Below are positions 16,938 to 25,511 of a stretch of DNA of 64,000 nt, piece after piece. The notes below the pieces were generated by a model. That model was not told the DNA's origin and did not search any database. It saw only the letters and a program-made list of their open reading frames with translations. The stretch comes from Naasia lichenicola (GTDB lineage Bacteria > Actinomycetota > Actinomycetes > Actinomycetales > Microbacteriaceae), in assembly GCF_004801885.1 (NCBI RefSeq), contig NZ_SSSM01000003.1, forward strand, positions 124,001-188,000, written 5' to 3'. The position numbers were made by a program, and so were the translations under genes. Every line of letters begins with the position of its first letter. Position 1 is the stretch's first letter.

Positions 16938-17785
16938 GAGCGCATCGGGGGCTCCGCCACGCCATTCAGCTCGTCGACGAAGACCCGCACCTCACGGGCG
17001 AGGCGCTCGGGCGACTCCTCCCCCATCATGTGGCCCTCGTCCTCGAACAGCACGGCCTTCGCGCCGCGCACGTTGACGGCCGCTCGAAGGGCGGATTGCG
17101 GCGAGATCACGCCGTCGCGCAGCGCGGCGAAGATCAGCACGGGAAGGCGGATGCCGCGGTAGACCTCGGCGAGCTCCTCATCGGTCTGCGCCTCCGGGAA
17201 CGGCTTGCCCTGATTGATCTGGGCCTCGTCGTCGGGCCGGTTCGCGGCCTCCTCGGCGGACGACGCGAAGCGGCGGGCCCGCGCCTCCTGGCGCGCGGAA
17301 TCGTCCGTCCAGCCGGCCATGTGCTCGAACATGGCCACCGTCTTCGCACGGTCGTGCCGCTCCTCGATGAAGCGGCGTCGGCCCTCGGAGGACTGGGTGC
17401 CGCCCGCACGATCATGCGGAGTGCCCACGACGGAGATGAGCGCCTTGAGCCGCTCGGGGTGGCGGCGGGCGATGTGCCAGCCGATTCCCCCGCCGTGGGA
17501 GATGCCGGTGTAGATGAAGCGGTCGACGCCCAGCCTGTCGGCGAAGGCGCAGACGTCGTCGGCCCACTGATCCAGCCAGCCGATCGCGGGCGGGCTCGCG
17601 GGGTGGTCGGACTGCCCGAAGCCCCGGGCTTGGATCGTGTACACGTGGTATCCGGTCGGCGGAGCGGCGAGAAGCTCGGGATAGGTGCCCGCGGCGAATC
17701 CCATCGCCGAGGACAGCACGACCTCGTCGCCGGAGCCGAACTCCTCGTACCAGAGCTCGCCGTTCCCTATGTCCATCAGGCTCAT
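16934..17785 (-). CDS. Alpha/beta hydrolase
   Basis: 283 aa. The nucleophile elbow is GISHGGGIG, preceded by VDRFIYT. An oxyanion region SSAMGFAAG follows the first strand, a likely acid lies in ALRDGVISP and the catalytic histidine in EDEGHMMG. These fit the esterase/dehalogenase-type fold. The ATG at 17785 overlaps the ATPase stop by four bases and the gene overlaps the CapA-like gene at its end. It probably hydrolyses an ester or lactone in the compound taken up by the adjacent importer; the exact substrate is unknown. Confidence 0.88.
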   Translation of the reverse strand: MSLMDIGNGELWYEEFGSGDEVVLSSAMGFAAGTYPELLAAPPTGYHVYTIQARGFGQSDHPASPPAIGWLDQWADDVCAFADRLGVDRFIYTGISHGGGIGWHIARRHPERLKALISVVGTPHDRAGGTQSSEGRRRFIEERHDRAKTVAMFEHMAGWTDDSARQEARARRFASSAEEAANRPDDEAQINQGKPFPEAQTDEELAEVYRGIRLPVLIFAALRDGVISPQSALRAAVNVRGAKAVLFEDEGHMMGEESPERLAREVRVFVDELNGVAEPPMRS

Positions 17786-18645
17786 CTGCTGTCGTCCTCC
17801 ATCCGGCGTCGGTGACGCTCGTCGCGGCGGGCCTGCTGCTCGGCGGGGTCGGGGACCGGCGCCGCCGCGAGCAGGCTGCGGGTGTACTGATCGGCCGGCT
17901 CGTCGTAGACCCGGCCGGCGGGGCCCTGCTCCACCACCGCGCCGTTGCGCAGCACCACGATCGAATGCGAGATGTGGCGCACCACGGACAGGTCGTGGGA
18001 GATGAAGAGCAGGCTGAGGCCGAGGTCGCGCTGCAGCTCGACGAGCAGGTTGAGCACCTCGGCCTGGACCGAGAGATCGAGGGCGCTGACCGGCTCGTCG
18101 CAGACGATGAGTCGCGGCGAGAGCATCAGTGCCCGGGCGATGGCGATCCGCTGGCGCTGACCACCCGAGAACTGCGCGGGATAGCGGCGGGCGGCATCGG
18201 GGCTGAGGCCGACCCGCTGCAGGAGCATCGCCTGCCGCTCGGCGATCTGCGCGGCCGACATGCGGTCCGCGCGGGCGGCGATCCGACACGGCTCCGCCAG
18301 CGTGTAGCCGATCGTCTTGGTCGGATCGAGCGAGCTGTACGGGTCCTGGAAGATGACCTGCCGTCGCGCCCCGAGCGCGCGCTGCTCGCCACGCGGGATG
18401 GCCGTGATGTCGCGCCCCTCGAAGAGCACTCGACCGGAGGCGATCGGGAGCATGCCGAGGATGGCCATGCCCGTCGTGGTCTTGCCCGAACCGGACTCTC
18501 CGACCAGGCCCAGGGTGCTGCCGGTCGGGATGGAGAAGGAGACGCCGTTGACGGCGCGCTTGCGCTTGCGGCCGACGCCGTGGTCGACAGCGAGGTCCTC
18601 GACCTCCAGGATGTCGGGGACCTGGAGGGTGTCCGGGGCGCTCAC
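17782..18645 (-). CDS. Peptide-type ABC transporter ATP-binding protein (DppF-like)
   Basis: 287 aa from a GTG at 18645 that overlaps the preceding stop by four bases. Walker A GESGSGKTT, signature SGGQRQR, Walker B LIVCDEPVSALD and the switch histidine ISHD are present. It is the second nucleotide-binding domain of the importer; the first is fused to the permease. The tail after DQYTRSLLAAAPVPDP is short. An upstream in-frame extension overlaps the fusion gene and is rejected. Confidence 0.92.
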   Translation of the reverse strand: MSAPDTLQVPDILEVEDLAVDHGVGRKRKRAVNGVSFSIPTGSTLGLVGESGSGKTTTGMAILGMLPIASGRVLFEGRDITAIPRGEQRALGARRQVIFQDPYSSLDPTKTIGYTLAEPCRIAARADRMSAAQIAERQAMLLQRVGLSPDAARRYPAQFSGGQRQRIAIARALMLSPRLIVCDEPVSALDLSVQAEVLNLLVELQRDLGLSLLFISHDLSVVRHISHSIVVLRNGAVVEQGPAGRVYDEPADQYTRSLLAAAPVPDPAEQQARRDERHRRRMEDDSR

Positions 18646-20597
18646 GAGGCGACCTCGCTCAGCTCTGCGGCGAGCGCGTCGATGCGGATGCAGCGGCTGG
18701 AGCGGTGGCCCGGCAGGTGCGCCATGTCGATCGGCGCCTGCCGGCAGGCCTCGGTCGCCAGCGGGCAGCGTGCGGCGAAGTGGCAGCCGACGGGCCACTC
18801 GTGCGGCGGAGGCACTGCTCCCCCGATGGTCGGCAGCGGCTCACCGGGGCGCGCACCGTGCGGATTCGAGCGCAGCAGCGCCGCCGTATAGGGGTGCCTC
18901 GGCGCCGCGAAGATCTCGCTGACGGCTGCGCGCTCGACGACCTCGCCCGCGTACATCACGATGGCTCGGCTGCAGAGGTCGGCGACGACCCCCCAGTCGT
19001 GGCTGACCAGGATGATGGCCATCCCTGTCTCCTCCTGCAGGGTGCGCAGGAGGTCGAGGATGTCCGCTTGCACGGTGACGTCGAGGGCGGTCGTCGGCTC
19101 GTCGGCGATGAGCAGCTCGGGACGGCCGGCGAGCGCCATCGCGATGGCGATGCGCTGGGCCATCCCGCCCGAGATCTCATGCGGATAGCGGTCCGCGACT
19201 GCCGGGTCGAGCCGCACGGAGGCCAGCAGCTCACGGGTGCGCCGCTGCGTCTCGGCTCGACCGACCCGCTCATGCGCGCGGATGGCCTCGCCGATCTGGT
19301 AGCCGACCCGGAACGAGGGGTCGAGCGAGACCATCGGCTCCTGCGAGATCATCGCGATCCGGGCGCCGCGCACCGTGCGCAGCTCGGCGTTCGACATGCC
19401 GACGAGCTCCTCGCCCGCGAGCCGGATGGATCCGCCGGTGATCCGGCCGTTCCCGGCAAGCAGCCCGAGCAGCGCGAGCGCGGTCACCGTCTTGCCGCTG
19501 CCCGACTCACCGACCAGGCCGACGACCTCGCCCGGTCGGATGTCGAAGTCGACGCGCTGGATGGCCGTGGTTTCGCGTCCGGGCGCGCCGAAGCCGACCG
19601 TGAGGCCTCGAACGGAGAGGAGCGCGTCGGGGTTGGGCGCGAGCGCCTCCTCGCGGTCGGCGTCGGGGACGGTGGCCGCGTCAGGGACGAGCACGGCACC
19701 CGCTCCGGCCCGCACGGGACGCGCGCCTCGCTCGAGGCCCGCGAGGGTGAACCGCTCCTGGTTGGCGTCGCGGAGCGCGTCGCCGAGCAGGCAGAGGGCG
19801 AGCGTGGTGACGGCGATGATCCCGCCCGACGGGACGAGCAGCCACGGACTGCTCTGGATCAGGGATGCCGCCTCGGCCACCATGCCGCCCCAGGTGGGCG
19901 CGGGTGGCGGCGGTCCGAACGCGAGGAAGGCGAGTCCGGTCTGGATGCCGAGCGTCGCGGCCGAGAACAGGGTGACCTGCACGAGGAGCACACCGCGGAT
20001 CTGGGGCAGCACGTGCGCGGCCATGATGCGCAGCCGGCCGAGACCGGCCACCCGGGCCGCGCCGATGTAGAGCTCCTGCCGCACGGACAGCGCGGCACTG
20101 CGGAAGACCCGGATGAACGCGCCGCTGGCGAGGACGCCGACGCTCACCATGGCCACGAACATGCTGTTGTTGAAGATGGCCAGAACCGCGAGGGTGATGA
20201 TCGTGCCGGGGATGGACAGCAGCACGTCGACCACCCGCAGGATGATCCGGTCGGCCAGGCCGCCGACGTAGCCCGCGAGGATGCCGAGCGGGATCGCGAT
20301 GATCAGCATGGTGACGACTGCGACGAGCACTCCCCCGAGGGACTCCTGGCCGCCGAACAGCAGCCTGCTGAGGATGTCGCGACCGAGCGAGTCGGTGCCC
20401 AGCAGGTGCGCCGCGGACGGGCCCTGCTTGACGATGGAGAAGTCCTGGGCGAGCGGGTCGTACGGGGCGATCCACCGGGCGGCGAGCGATCCCCCGACGA
20501 TGAGGATCAGGACGACGCCCGAGACCACGCCGAGCGGCTTGCGCAGCACTCGGCGGAAGAGCCCGGTGGACATGGCTCGGGGCGACTTGGCGCTCAT
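18642..20597 (-). CDS. Fused ABC permease (DppC-like) and ATPase (DppD-like)
   Basis: 651 aa. Residues 1-285 are a permease with HLLGTDSLGRD and several membrane helices. Residues from about 325 form an ABC ATPase with Walker A GESGSGKT, signature SGGMAQR and Walker B LLIADEPTTALD. A C-terminal Oligo_HPY region includes GCHFAARCPLATEACRQ with conserved cysteines, which the first fusion protein in this window lacks. The ATG at 20597 overlaps the DppB stop by four bases. The two halves are joined by an alanine/proline-rich linker. The finding of two independent importers with the same domain fusion suggests a lineage-specific arrangement. Confidence 0.91.
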   Translation of the reverse strand: MSAKSPRAMSTGLFRRVLRKPLGVVSGVVLILIVGGSLAARWIAPYDPLAQDFSIVKQGPSAAHLLGTDSLGRDILSRLLFGGQESLGGVLVAVVTMLIIAIPLGILAGYVGGLADRIILRVVDVLLSIPGTIITLAVLAIFNNSMFVAMVSVGVLASGAFIRVFRSAALSVRQELYIGAARVAGLGRLRIMAAHVLPQIRGVLLVQVTLFSAATLGIQTGLAFLAFGPPPPAPTWGGMVAEAASLIQSSPWLLVPSGGIIAVTTLALCLLGDALRDANQERFTLAGLERGARPVRAGAGAVLVPDAATVPDADREEALAPNPDALLSVRGLTVGFGAPGRETTAIQRVDFDIRPGEVVGLVGESGSGKTVTALALLGLLAGNGRITGGSIRLAGEELVGMSNAELRTVRGARIAMISQEPMVSLDPSFRVGYQIGEAIRAHERVGRAETQRRTRELLASVRLDPAVADRYPHEISGGMAQRIAIAMALAGRPELLIADEPTTALDVTVQADILDLLRTLQEETGMAIILVSHDWGVVADLCSRAIVMYAGEVVERAAVSEIFAAPRHPYTAALLRSNPHGARPGEPLPTIGGAVPPPHEWPVGCHFAARCPLATEACRQAPIDMAHLPGHRSSRCIRIDALAAELSEVAS

Positions 20598-21535
20598 GAG
20601 ACTCGCACCTTGGGGTTGAGCACTCCGTAGAGCAGGTCGATCGCCAGGTTGACGACGATCACGAACAGCGTGAAGAAGACGCCGACGCCGAGGACGACCG
20701 GCAGGTCGTGCGACGTGGTCGCCTGGGTCACCAGGGTGCCGAGGCCGGGGAGCACGAACACGTTCTCGACGAAGACCGCACCGGTGAGCGATCCGACCAC
20801 GGTCAATCCGACGACGGTGAGCGATGGCAGGGCGGAGTTGCGCAGCACGTGCTTGAGCACGATCGAGCTCTCGCGCACCCCCGTGGCGCGGAGCACCCGG
20901 ATGTAGTCGCGGGCGAGCACGTCCATGGCCGAGTCGCGCATCTGCTTGGCCACGATCGTGACCCCGCCGAGCGAGAGTGCGGCGACCGGCAGGATGAGGC
21001 CGAGCAGCCAGCGGCCCGGGTCGTCGGCGAAGGCGAAGTAGCCGGTTGCCGGGAAGATCCGCAGCGCCACGGCGACGAGCGCGACGAGCAGGATGGCCAC
21101 CCAGTAGCTCGGCAGCGCGAGGCCGACGAGCGAGACGACGTCGAGGACCTTGCCGAGCACTCCCCCGCGCACGGCGCTGAGCAGTCCGAGGGCCGTGCCG
21201 AGCGCGGCGATCACCAGCGTCGACAGCAGGATGAGCGACGCGGTGACCGGGACGCGGGCGAGGATCAGGGTGACGACCTGGTCGCCGGTGAAGACGCTCT
21301 CGCCGAGGTCACCGCGCAGCGCGCCGAGCAGCCAGCTGCCGTACTGCGCGAGCAGCGGCTGATCGAGGCCGAGCTGCTGGCGGAGGCGCTCGATGCTGTC
21401 TGGCGTCGCGGCCGCGCCGAGGATGCTCCGGGCCGGGTCGCCGGGCACCAGGGACATCAGGAAGAAGATGGCGATCGAGGAGATCACCACGAGGACGATC
21501 GACAGCAGCAATCGGTTGACGATGAGTCGGACCAT
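20594..21535 (-). CDS. Peptide-type ABC transporter permease (DppB-like)
   Basis: 313 aa inner-membrane protein with the opening helix LSIVLVVISSIAIFFLMSLV, the PGDPARSILGAAATPDSIER loop and the late FVLPGLGTLVTQA motif typical of DppB. About six membrane helices are apparent. It forms the channel with the permease half of the downstream fusion protein. It overlaps that gene by four bases and follows the binding-protein gene after a 109-bp gap containing a 28-bp perfect palindrome. Confidence 0.93.
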   Translation of the reverse strand: MVRLIVNRLLLSIVLVVISSIAIFFLMSLVPGDPARSILGAAATPDSIERLRQQLGLDQPLLAQYGSWLLGALRGDLGESVFTGDQVVTLILARVPVTASLILLSTLVIAALGTALGLLSAVRGGVLGKVLDVVSLVGLALPSYWVAILLVALVAVALRIFPATGYFAFADDPGRWLLGLILPVAALSLGGVTIVAKQMRDSAMDVLARDYIRVLRATGVRESSIVLKHVLRNSALPSLTVVGLTVVGSLTGAVFVENVFVLPGLGTLVTQATTSHDLPVVLGVGVFFTLFVIVVNLAIDLLYGVLNPKVRVS

Positions 21536-21554
21536 GAGAAGAGGCTCCCAGGTG

Positions 21555-21582
21555 GGGACCCGGCCAGCGCTGGCCGGGTCCC
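21555..21582 (-). other. 28-bp perfect palindrome between binding-protein and permease genes
   Basis: GGGACCCGGCCAGC is followed directly by its reverse complement (21555-21568 and 21569-21582). It sits 20 bp before the permease start. No T-run follows, so mRNA processing or partial termination is more likely than a full stop of transcription. Confidence 0.6.
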
Positions 21583-21644
21583 GCTGTAGTGGTTGTGGTG
21601 CTCTGGATGTGCGCCGAGCCTGTGCCGGGCTGCGCTGCGCTGCG

Positions 21645-23225
21645 CTACTCGGCGGCGTGCTTCCAGGCGTACTGCGCGTCCGGTGCCTGGGGCATCGGGT
21701 TGGGGTTCAGCGCGGATGCGGTGACGTTCTCCACCTTGCTGCCGACCACGAAGATGTTGTCCGTGGAGATCACCGGGGCGAACCATGCGACATCGTTGGC
21801 CGCCTTGGTGATCTGCTCGTACAGCTCGCTGCGGGCGGCGGCATCCGTGGAGGACTGGGCCTGACCGTACAGATCATCCAGCGTCGGATCGGTGTTGCCG
21901 AACGGGTTCGTCACACCGGGCTGGGTGAAGTTGGTGAGCACCTGAGCCGAGTTGGTGCCGACGACCGGCCAGATGAGCGCCGGGTACTCCTTGCTCAGCG
22001 CAGCCTGGATGAAGTCGGGCACGGAGTTCTTGACCTCGAGGTTGACCGTGATGCCGATCTTGCCGAGGTCGCCGGCGATCGCCTGGGAGATCGTCGTCTG
22101 GCTGTCCAGGATGTTCTCGGTCAGCACCGTCAGCTCGAACCCGTTCGGGTAGCCGGCGTCGGCCAGCAGCGACTTGGCCTTCGCCACGTCGTACTCGAAC
22201 CCGAAGCCGTCGACGTATCCGTCGATGCCGTCGGCGCCGATCTGCCCGTTCGGGTGGGTGAAGTCGGCGTCCAGCGCGTTAGCGAGGGAGTCGCGGTCGA
22301 TCGCCATGGCGATGGCCTTGCGGACGTCCGGGTCCTTCAGCTCGGGGCTGATCGCGCCCTGCGTGTCGGCCATCGTCAGTCCCCAGGTGAAGAAGGGGGC
22401 GGTGACGAGGTCGAGTCCGGCCGCGGTGGCTGAGCCCGCGGTGGTGGGCGATGCGCTGCCGAAGTCGACCTGGCCCGTCGTGATGGCGGACGAGACGGCG
22501 CTCGGGTCGCCGATGACCTTCACGACGACCTTGTCGTATTGGATGGCGTCGGGGTTGAAGTAGTCGTCGTTGCGCACGTAGGTGTAGGTCGAGCCGGTGA
22601 CGGAGTCGGAGGCCGAGTAGGAGTACTGCCCGGTGCCGTCGGACGAGGTCAGCAGGCTGTCGGGGTCGGCGAGCCCGTCGGGACCGATGATCTGCCCGAC
22701 GCTCCAGTACTGGGTCAGGTAGTAGGGCGCGTCAGGGTATGCCGAGGAGTAGGTGATCTCGACGGTGTCGTCGGCCGTGGCCTCGATGCTGTCGACAGGT
22801 CCGGCGTAGCGGGCATTGCCGCCGCCCGCGTCGATCGCGTACTCGAGGGAGGCCTTGACGGCGTCCGCGTCCATGACCTCGCCGCTGGCGAACTTCACGC
22901 CGTCCCGAAGGGTGAGCGTGAGCTTGGTGTTGTCGTCGGAGAGCGTCCAGTCCGTGGCGAGGTCGGGGATGAGCTCACCATCGCCGGTCTGGTAGATGAG
23001 GGAGTCGTAGGGCAGCGAGGTGAAGATGGCGCTGCCGCCGGAGCCGCCGAGGGCGGGGTTCAGGCTGATCGGCACGCCGGCGAACTGGGTGGTGAGGGTG
23101 CCGCCGGTGGAGCCGGATCCCTCAGGGGCGGGCGAGGCCGACGAGCATGCCGTCATCCCTCCGATGACAGCGAGGACAGCGACGGCCAGCGCGACTTTTC
23201 GCGTCGGTCGGGTAACTGCAGACAT
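21645..23225 (-). CDS. Peptide-type ABC transporter substrate-binding lipoprotein (SBP_bac_5)
   Basis: 526 aa from the ATG at 23225, which has AAGGAG six bases upstream. The signal peptide ends at the lipobox MTAC, so the mature protein is lipid-anchored outside the membrane. Family 5 features include LIPDLATDWTLSDDNTKLTL, the DGVKFASGEVMDADAVKASL region and VRKAIAMAIDRDSLANALDA. It is the first gene of the ten-gene operon. A much longer upstream frame overlaps the divergent hydrolase gene and is not real. The substrate is unknown but is presumably an ester-, amide- or acid-containing compound given the downstream hydrolase, CoA-transferase and dehydratase-like genes. Confidence 0.94.
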   Translation of the reverse strand: MSAVTRPTRKVALAVAVLAVIGGMTACSSASPAPEGSGSTGGTLTTQFAGVPISLNPALGGSGGSAIFTSLPYDSLIYQTGDGELIPDLATDWTLSDDNTKLTLTLRDGVKFASGEVMDADAVKASLEYAIDAGGGNARYAGPVDSIEATADDTVEITYSSAYPDAPYYLTQYWSVGQIIGPDGLADPDSLLTSSDGTGQYSYSASDSVTGSTYTYVRNDDYFNPDAIQYDKVVVKVIGDPSAVSSAITTGQVDFGSASPTTAGSATAAGLDLVTAPFFTWGLTMADTQGAISPELKDPDVRKAIAMAIDRDSLANALDADFTHPNGQIGADGIDGYVDGFGFEYDVAKAKSLLADAGYPNGFELTVLTENILDSQTTISQAIAGDLGKIGITVNLEVKNSVPDFIQAALSKEYPALIWPVVGTNSAQVLTNFTQPGVTNPFGNTDPTLDDLYGQAQSSTDAAARSELYEQITKAANDVAWFAPVISTDNIFVVGSKVENVTASALNPNPMPQAPDAQYAWKHAAE

Positions 23226-23277
23226 GATGCTCCTTTGCAATGTGCACTGCTGGTCGGCGCAAGGGCGCCGCGGAAAA

Positions 23278-23298
23278 AGTATCAGGAAACTTGATACT
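23278..23298. promoter_or_regulatory. Palindromic operator in divergent promoter
   Basis: A 21-bp near-perfect palindrome with 7-bp arms AGTATCA and TGATACT, in a locally AT-rich 108-bp gap between the binding-protein gene and the divergent hydrolase gene. MarR-type dimers commonly bind sites of this size; the MarR encoded at the end of the operon is the likely partner (inference). Confidence 0.6.
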
Positions 23299-23333
23299 CT
23301 GACAACAGCTGAAACCGTGGAAAGGTCGTTGCA

Positions 23334-24749
23334 ATGTCGCACACCCAGCCTGAGCCGATTCCGCACGACCACGACGGCGAGCCGTTCGGAACCGCCCTCC
23401 TGCCCGAGCTCCAGATGGGCGTCGACCTGGCCGCGGCCGGCTACGTCGAGGTGGAGCTCTTCGTGGAGGGAACCGCCTCCACGTGGAAGCACGACGGCTC
23501 GAGTGGTCGGGTGGCGGTGCGCTCCGACCTGCCGTTCCGCACGCGAGTGCTCATCCGCCGTCCCTCCGACGCCGACAGCTCGTCGGGCCTGATCCAGGTG
23601 GAGCCCCTGCACCCGGATCTCGACTCCGCACTGATCTGGAACGCGGCCCATCCGTGGCTCATGCGCGGTGGCCACACCTGGGTAGGGGTGACGGTCTTCC
23701 CCTCGAGCGCGCGACTGCTGCGCGAGGACATCGACCCCGACCGCTACGCGTCGCTCGAGATCGCCGAGGACGGACTCCAGTACGACGTCCTCGGCTCAGC
23801 CATCAGTCAGCTCATCCAGGGCTCGTTGGGCGAGAAGGCGCTCGGCGGAGCGCGGGCGGATCGTGTTCTCCTCTCCGGGATGTCGGCCACCGGCAGCTTC
23901 ACGCGGATCTTCCTGCAGGAGGGCTTCCACGAGAGGTGGACCCGATCCGACGGGCGAGCGCTGATCGACGGCTATCTGATCGGGATCTCCTCCGGCGGAG
24001 CGGGCGCGGCCGGCTACCCTCCGCTGTCCGCCGACGACCACGAGCTGTCCGCCGACGATCCACGCCGCACGGTCCGCGGACACGGCGCGGTCGTCTTCGA
24101 GGTCCTCAGCGAGACGGAGGCCGAGACCCACCAGCCTGTGACCCGGCCAGACTCGGACGAGGCCGGGGACCGGTACCGCCTCTACGAGATCGCCGGCACC
24201 GCGCACATCGAAGCTCGCCCGAGCGTGCTGACCAACCTGGAGCAGTTCGAGCGCGGCGGGGGCAGTCGGCCGGCCTTCGACGTGCAGGAGGCGCGCAGCG
24301 ATGCGCGATTCGACGTCTACCTGAGGGGCGCCTTCGAGGCGATGGATCGCTGGATCGCGGCCGGCGAGCCTGCGCCGCGAGCGGAGTGCTTCACCCACGT
24401 GGACGGCGCGGAGGAGCTCCAGAGGGATGCCGACGGCAATGTGCTCGGGGGCGTCCGGGCGCCGTGGCTCGATGTGCCGACGGCGGTCTACTCGCCGCAC
24501 AGCACCTCCTCCCCCGAGTCCGAGCCGCCGCCCCCGTGGATGCCCTTCGGCGATCCCGAGATGCTGGCGTGGCTGGTCGGCAGCATGCGCCTGCTGCCGC
24601 TGTCCGAGCTCCGTCGGCGCTACGGCAATCGGTCCGCCTATCTCCGCCGGTTCGCGGAGTCCGTCGCCGCAGAGCGCGCGCGGGGCCTGCTGCTGGACGA
24701 GGAGGCGCGGGAGCTGCTCCGCGAGGCGCCGTCGCGCTGGCGCGGCTGA
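23334..24749 (+). CDS. Alpha/beta hydrolase-domain protein (large, Abhydrolase_10-like)
   Basis: 471 aa. The ATG at 23334 has GGAAAGG about eight bases upstream. The N-terminal third is beta-rich and handles the WNAAHPWLMRGGHTWVGVTV region; the nucleophile elbow is probably LLSGMSATGSFTR, with serine in GMSATG. A late histidine lies in IAGTAHIEARPS. This matches a family of large actinobacterial hydrolases often called alpha/beta hydrolase domain proteins. No signal peptide is visible. It is divergent from the second importer operon and shares its operator region, so the two are probably induced together. Confidence 0.83.
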   Translation: MSHTQPEPIPHDHDGEPFGTALLPELQMGVDLAAAGYVEVELFVEGTASTWKHDGSSGRVAVRSDLPFRTRVLIRRPSDADSSSGLIQVEPLHPDLDSALIWNAAHPWLMRGGHTWVGVTVFPSSARLLREDIDPDRYASLEIAEDGLQYDVLGSAISQLIQGSLGEKALGGARADRVLLSGMSATGSFTRIFLQEGFHERWTRSDGRALIDGYLIGISSGGAGAAGYPPLSADDHELSADDPRRTVRGHGAVVFEVLSETEAETHQPVTRPDSDEAGDRYRLYEIAGTAHIEARPSVLTNLEQFERGGGSRPAFDVQEARSDARFDVYLRGAFEAMDRWIAAGEPAPRAECFTHVDGAEELQRDADGNVLGGVRAPWLDVPTAVYSPHSTSSPESEPPPPWMPFGDPEMLAWLVGSMRLLPLSELRRRYGNRSAYLRRFAESVAAERARGLLLDEEARELLREAPSRWRG

Positions 24750-24773
24750 CGGCGCTCGAACGTCAGCCCGAAT

Positions 24774-24812
24774 GTGGATCCGGACCGTGGATACGGACGG
24801 TGGATACGGTCG
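24774..24812. repeat. Three tandem 13-bp repeats
   Basis: GTGGATCCGGACC (24774-24786), GTGGATACGGACG (24787-24799) and GTGGATACGGTCG (24800-24812) lie head to tail between two convergent genes. No function is evident. Confidence 0.75.
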
Positions 24813-24833
24813 GGAACGCGAACCGAGCGCCGC

Positions 24834-25394
24834 TCAGTCGCCCGCCGCTCTCATGCCACGGCCGGATTCGCCGCGACGCCGATCCGTGCGTCTGGAGGCG
24901 GCTTCCGCCTCCGCCTCGGGATCGCCGAACCAGCCGCCGAGCACGGTATCCGCGACGGTCAGCAGGTTGCCCTCCAGGGCTGCGCGATCGCGAGCACTCA
25001 ACCGCGAGGTGGCACGATCCTGCATCTCGCGGAGCAGGGCGCGGCTGCGCTCCACTACGCCCCAGCCCTCCTCGGTCGGGCTGACGAGCAGGACCCGGCG
25101 GTTCGTCGGGTGAGGCAGCGACTCGACGAGCCGACGGGTGAGAAGGCCGCTGACCAGTTGATGGCTGGCCTGGGGTGTCATGAACGCGCGACGCGCCAGC
25201 TGGGCCGACGACAGGGGCGCCCCTTCGCCGAGCACGAGCAGGATGCTGAACTCGGCGACCGAGATGTCGGCATGCCAGGCGATGTCCTCCGCCGCGCGAC
25301 TGAACGATCGGGCCAGCCGCATCACGAGGTAGTAGAGCTCGCCGGCGGCGGGAGCGGAGTGGGGCGGCGGCGTCTCGGGCGGCGTCTCGGTCAT
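24834..25394 (-). CDS. MarR-family transcriptional regulator
   Basis: 186 aa. The winged helix is clear: ISVAEFSILLVLGEGAPLSS, recognition region QLARRAFMTPQASHQLVSGL and a wing with ESLPHPTNRRVLLVSPT. The C-terminus is a charged, probably flexible tail rich in glutamate and arginine. It is convergent with the alpha/beta hydrolase gene. Its target is not visible; the MarR gene at 11671 is better placed to control the importer operon. The start has only a weak ribosome site, so a few residues at the N-terminus are uncertain. Confidence 0.88.
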   Translation of the reverse strand: MTETPPETPPPHSAPAAGELYYLVMRLARSFSRAAEDIAWHADISVAEFSILLVLGEGAPLSSAQLARRAFMTPQASHQLVSGLLTRRLVESLPHPTNRRVLLVSPTEEGWGVVERSRALLREMQDRATSRLSARDRAALEGNLLTVADTVLGGWFGDPEAEAEAASRRTDRRRGESGRGMRAAGD

Positions 25395-25511
25395 CGTCTC
25401 GACACCTCATCCATCTCGCTGGTTTCCGCCCGACGTCTGCACCGACGGTCTGGCCATCGTTCCACAGGGTCCGACGTCGATGCGCCCCGGTGCCCCGCGC
25501 AGTCCTCGGAG

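Noticed and set aside
21645-23675. 676-codon version of the second binding protein
   Set aside because: The extra N-terminus overlaps the divergent hydrolase gene; the ATG at 23225 has a ribosome site and is followed directly by a lipoprotein signal peptide.
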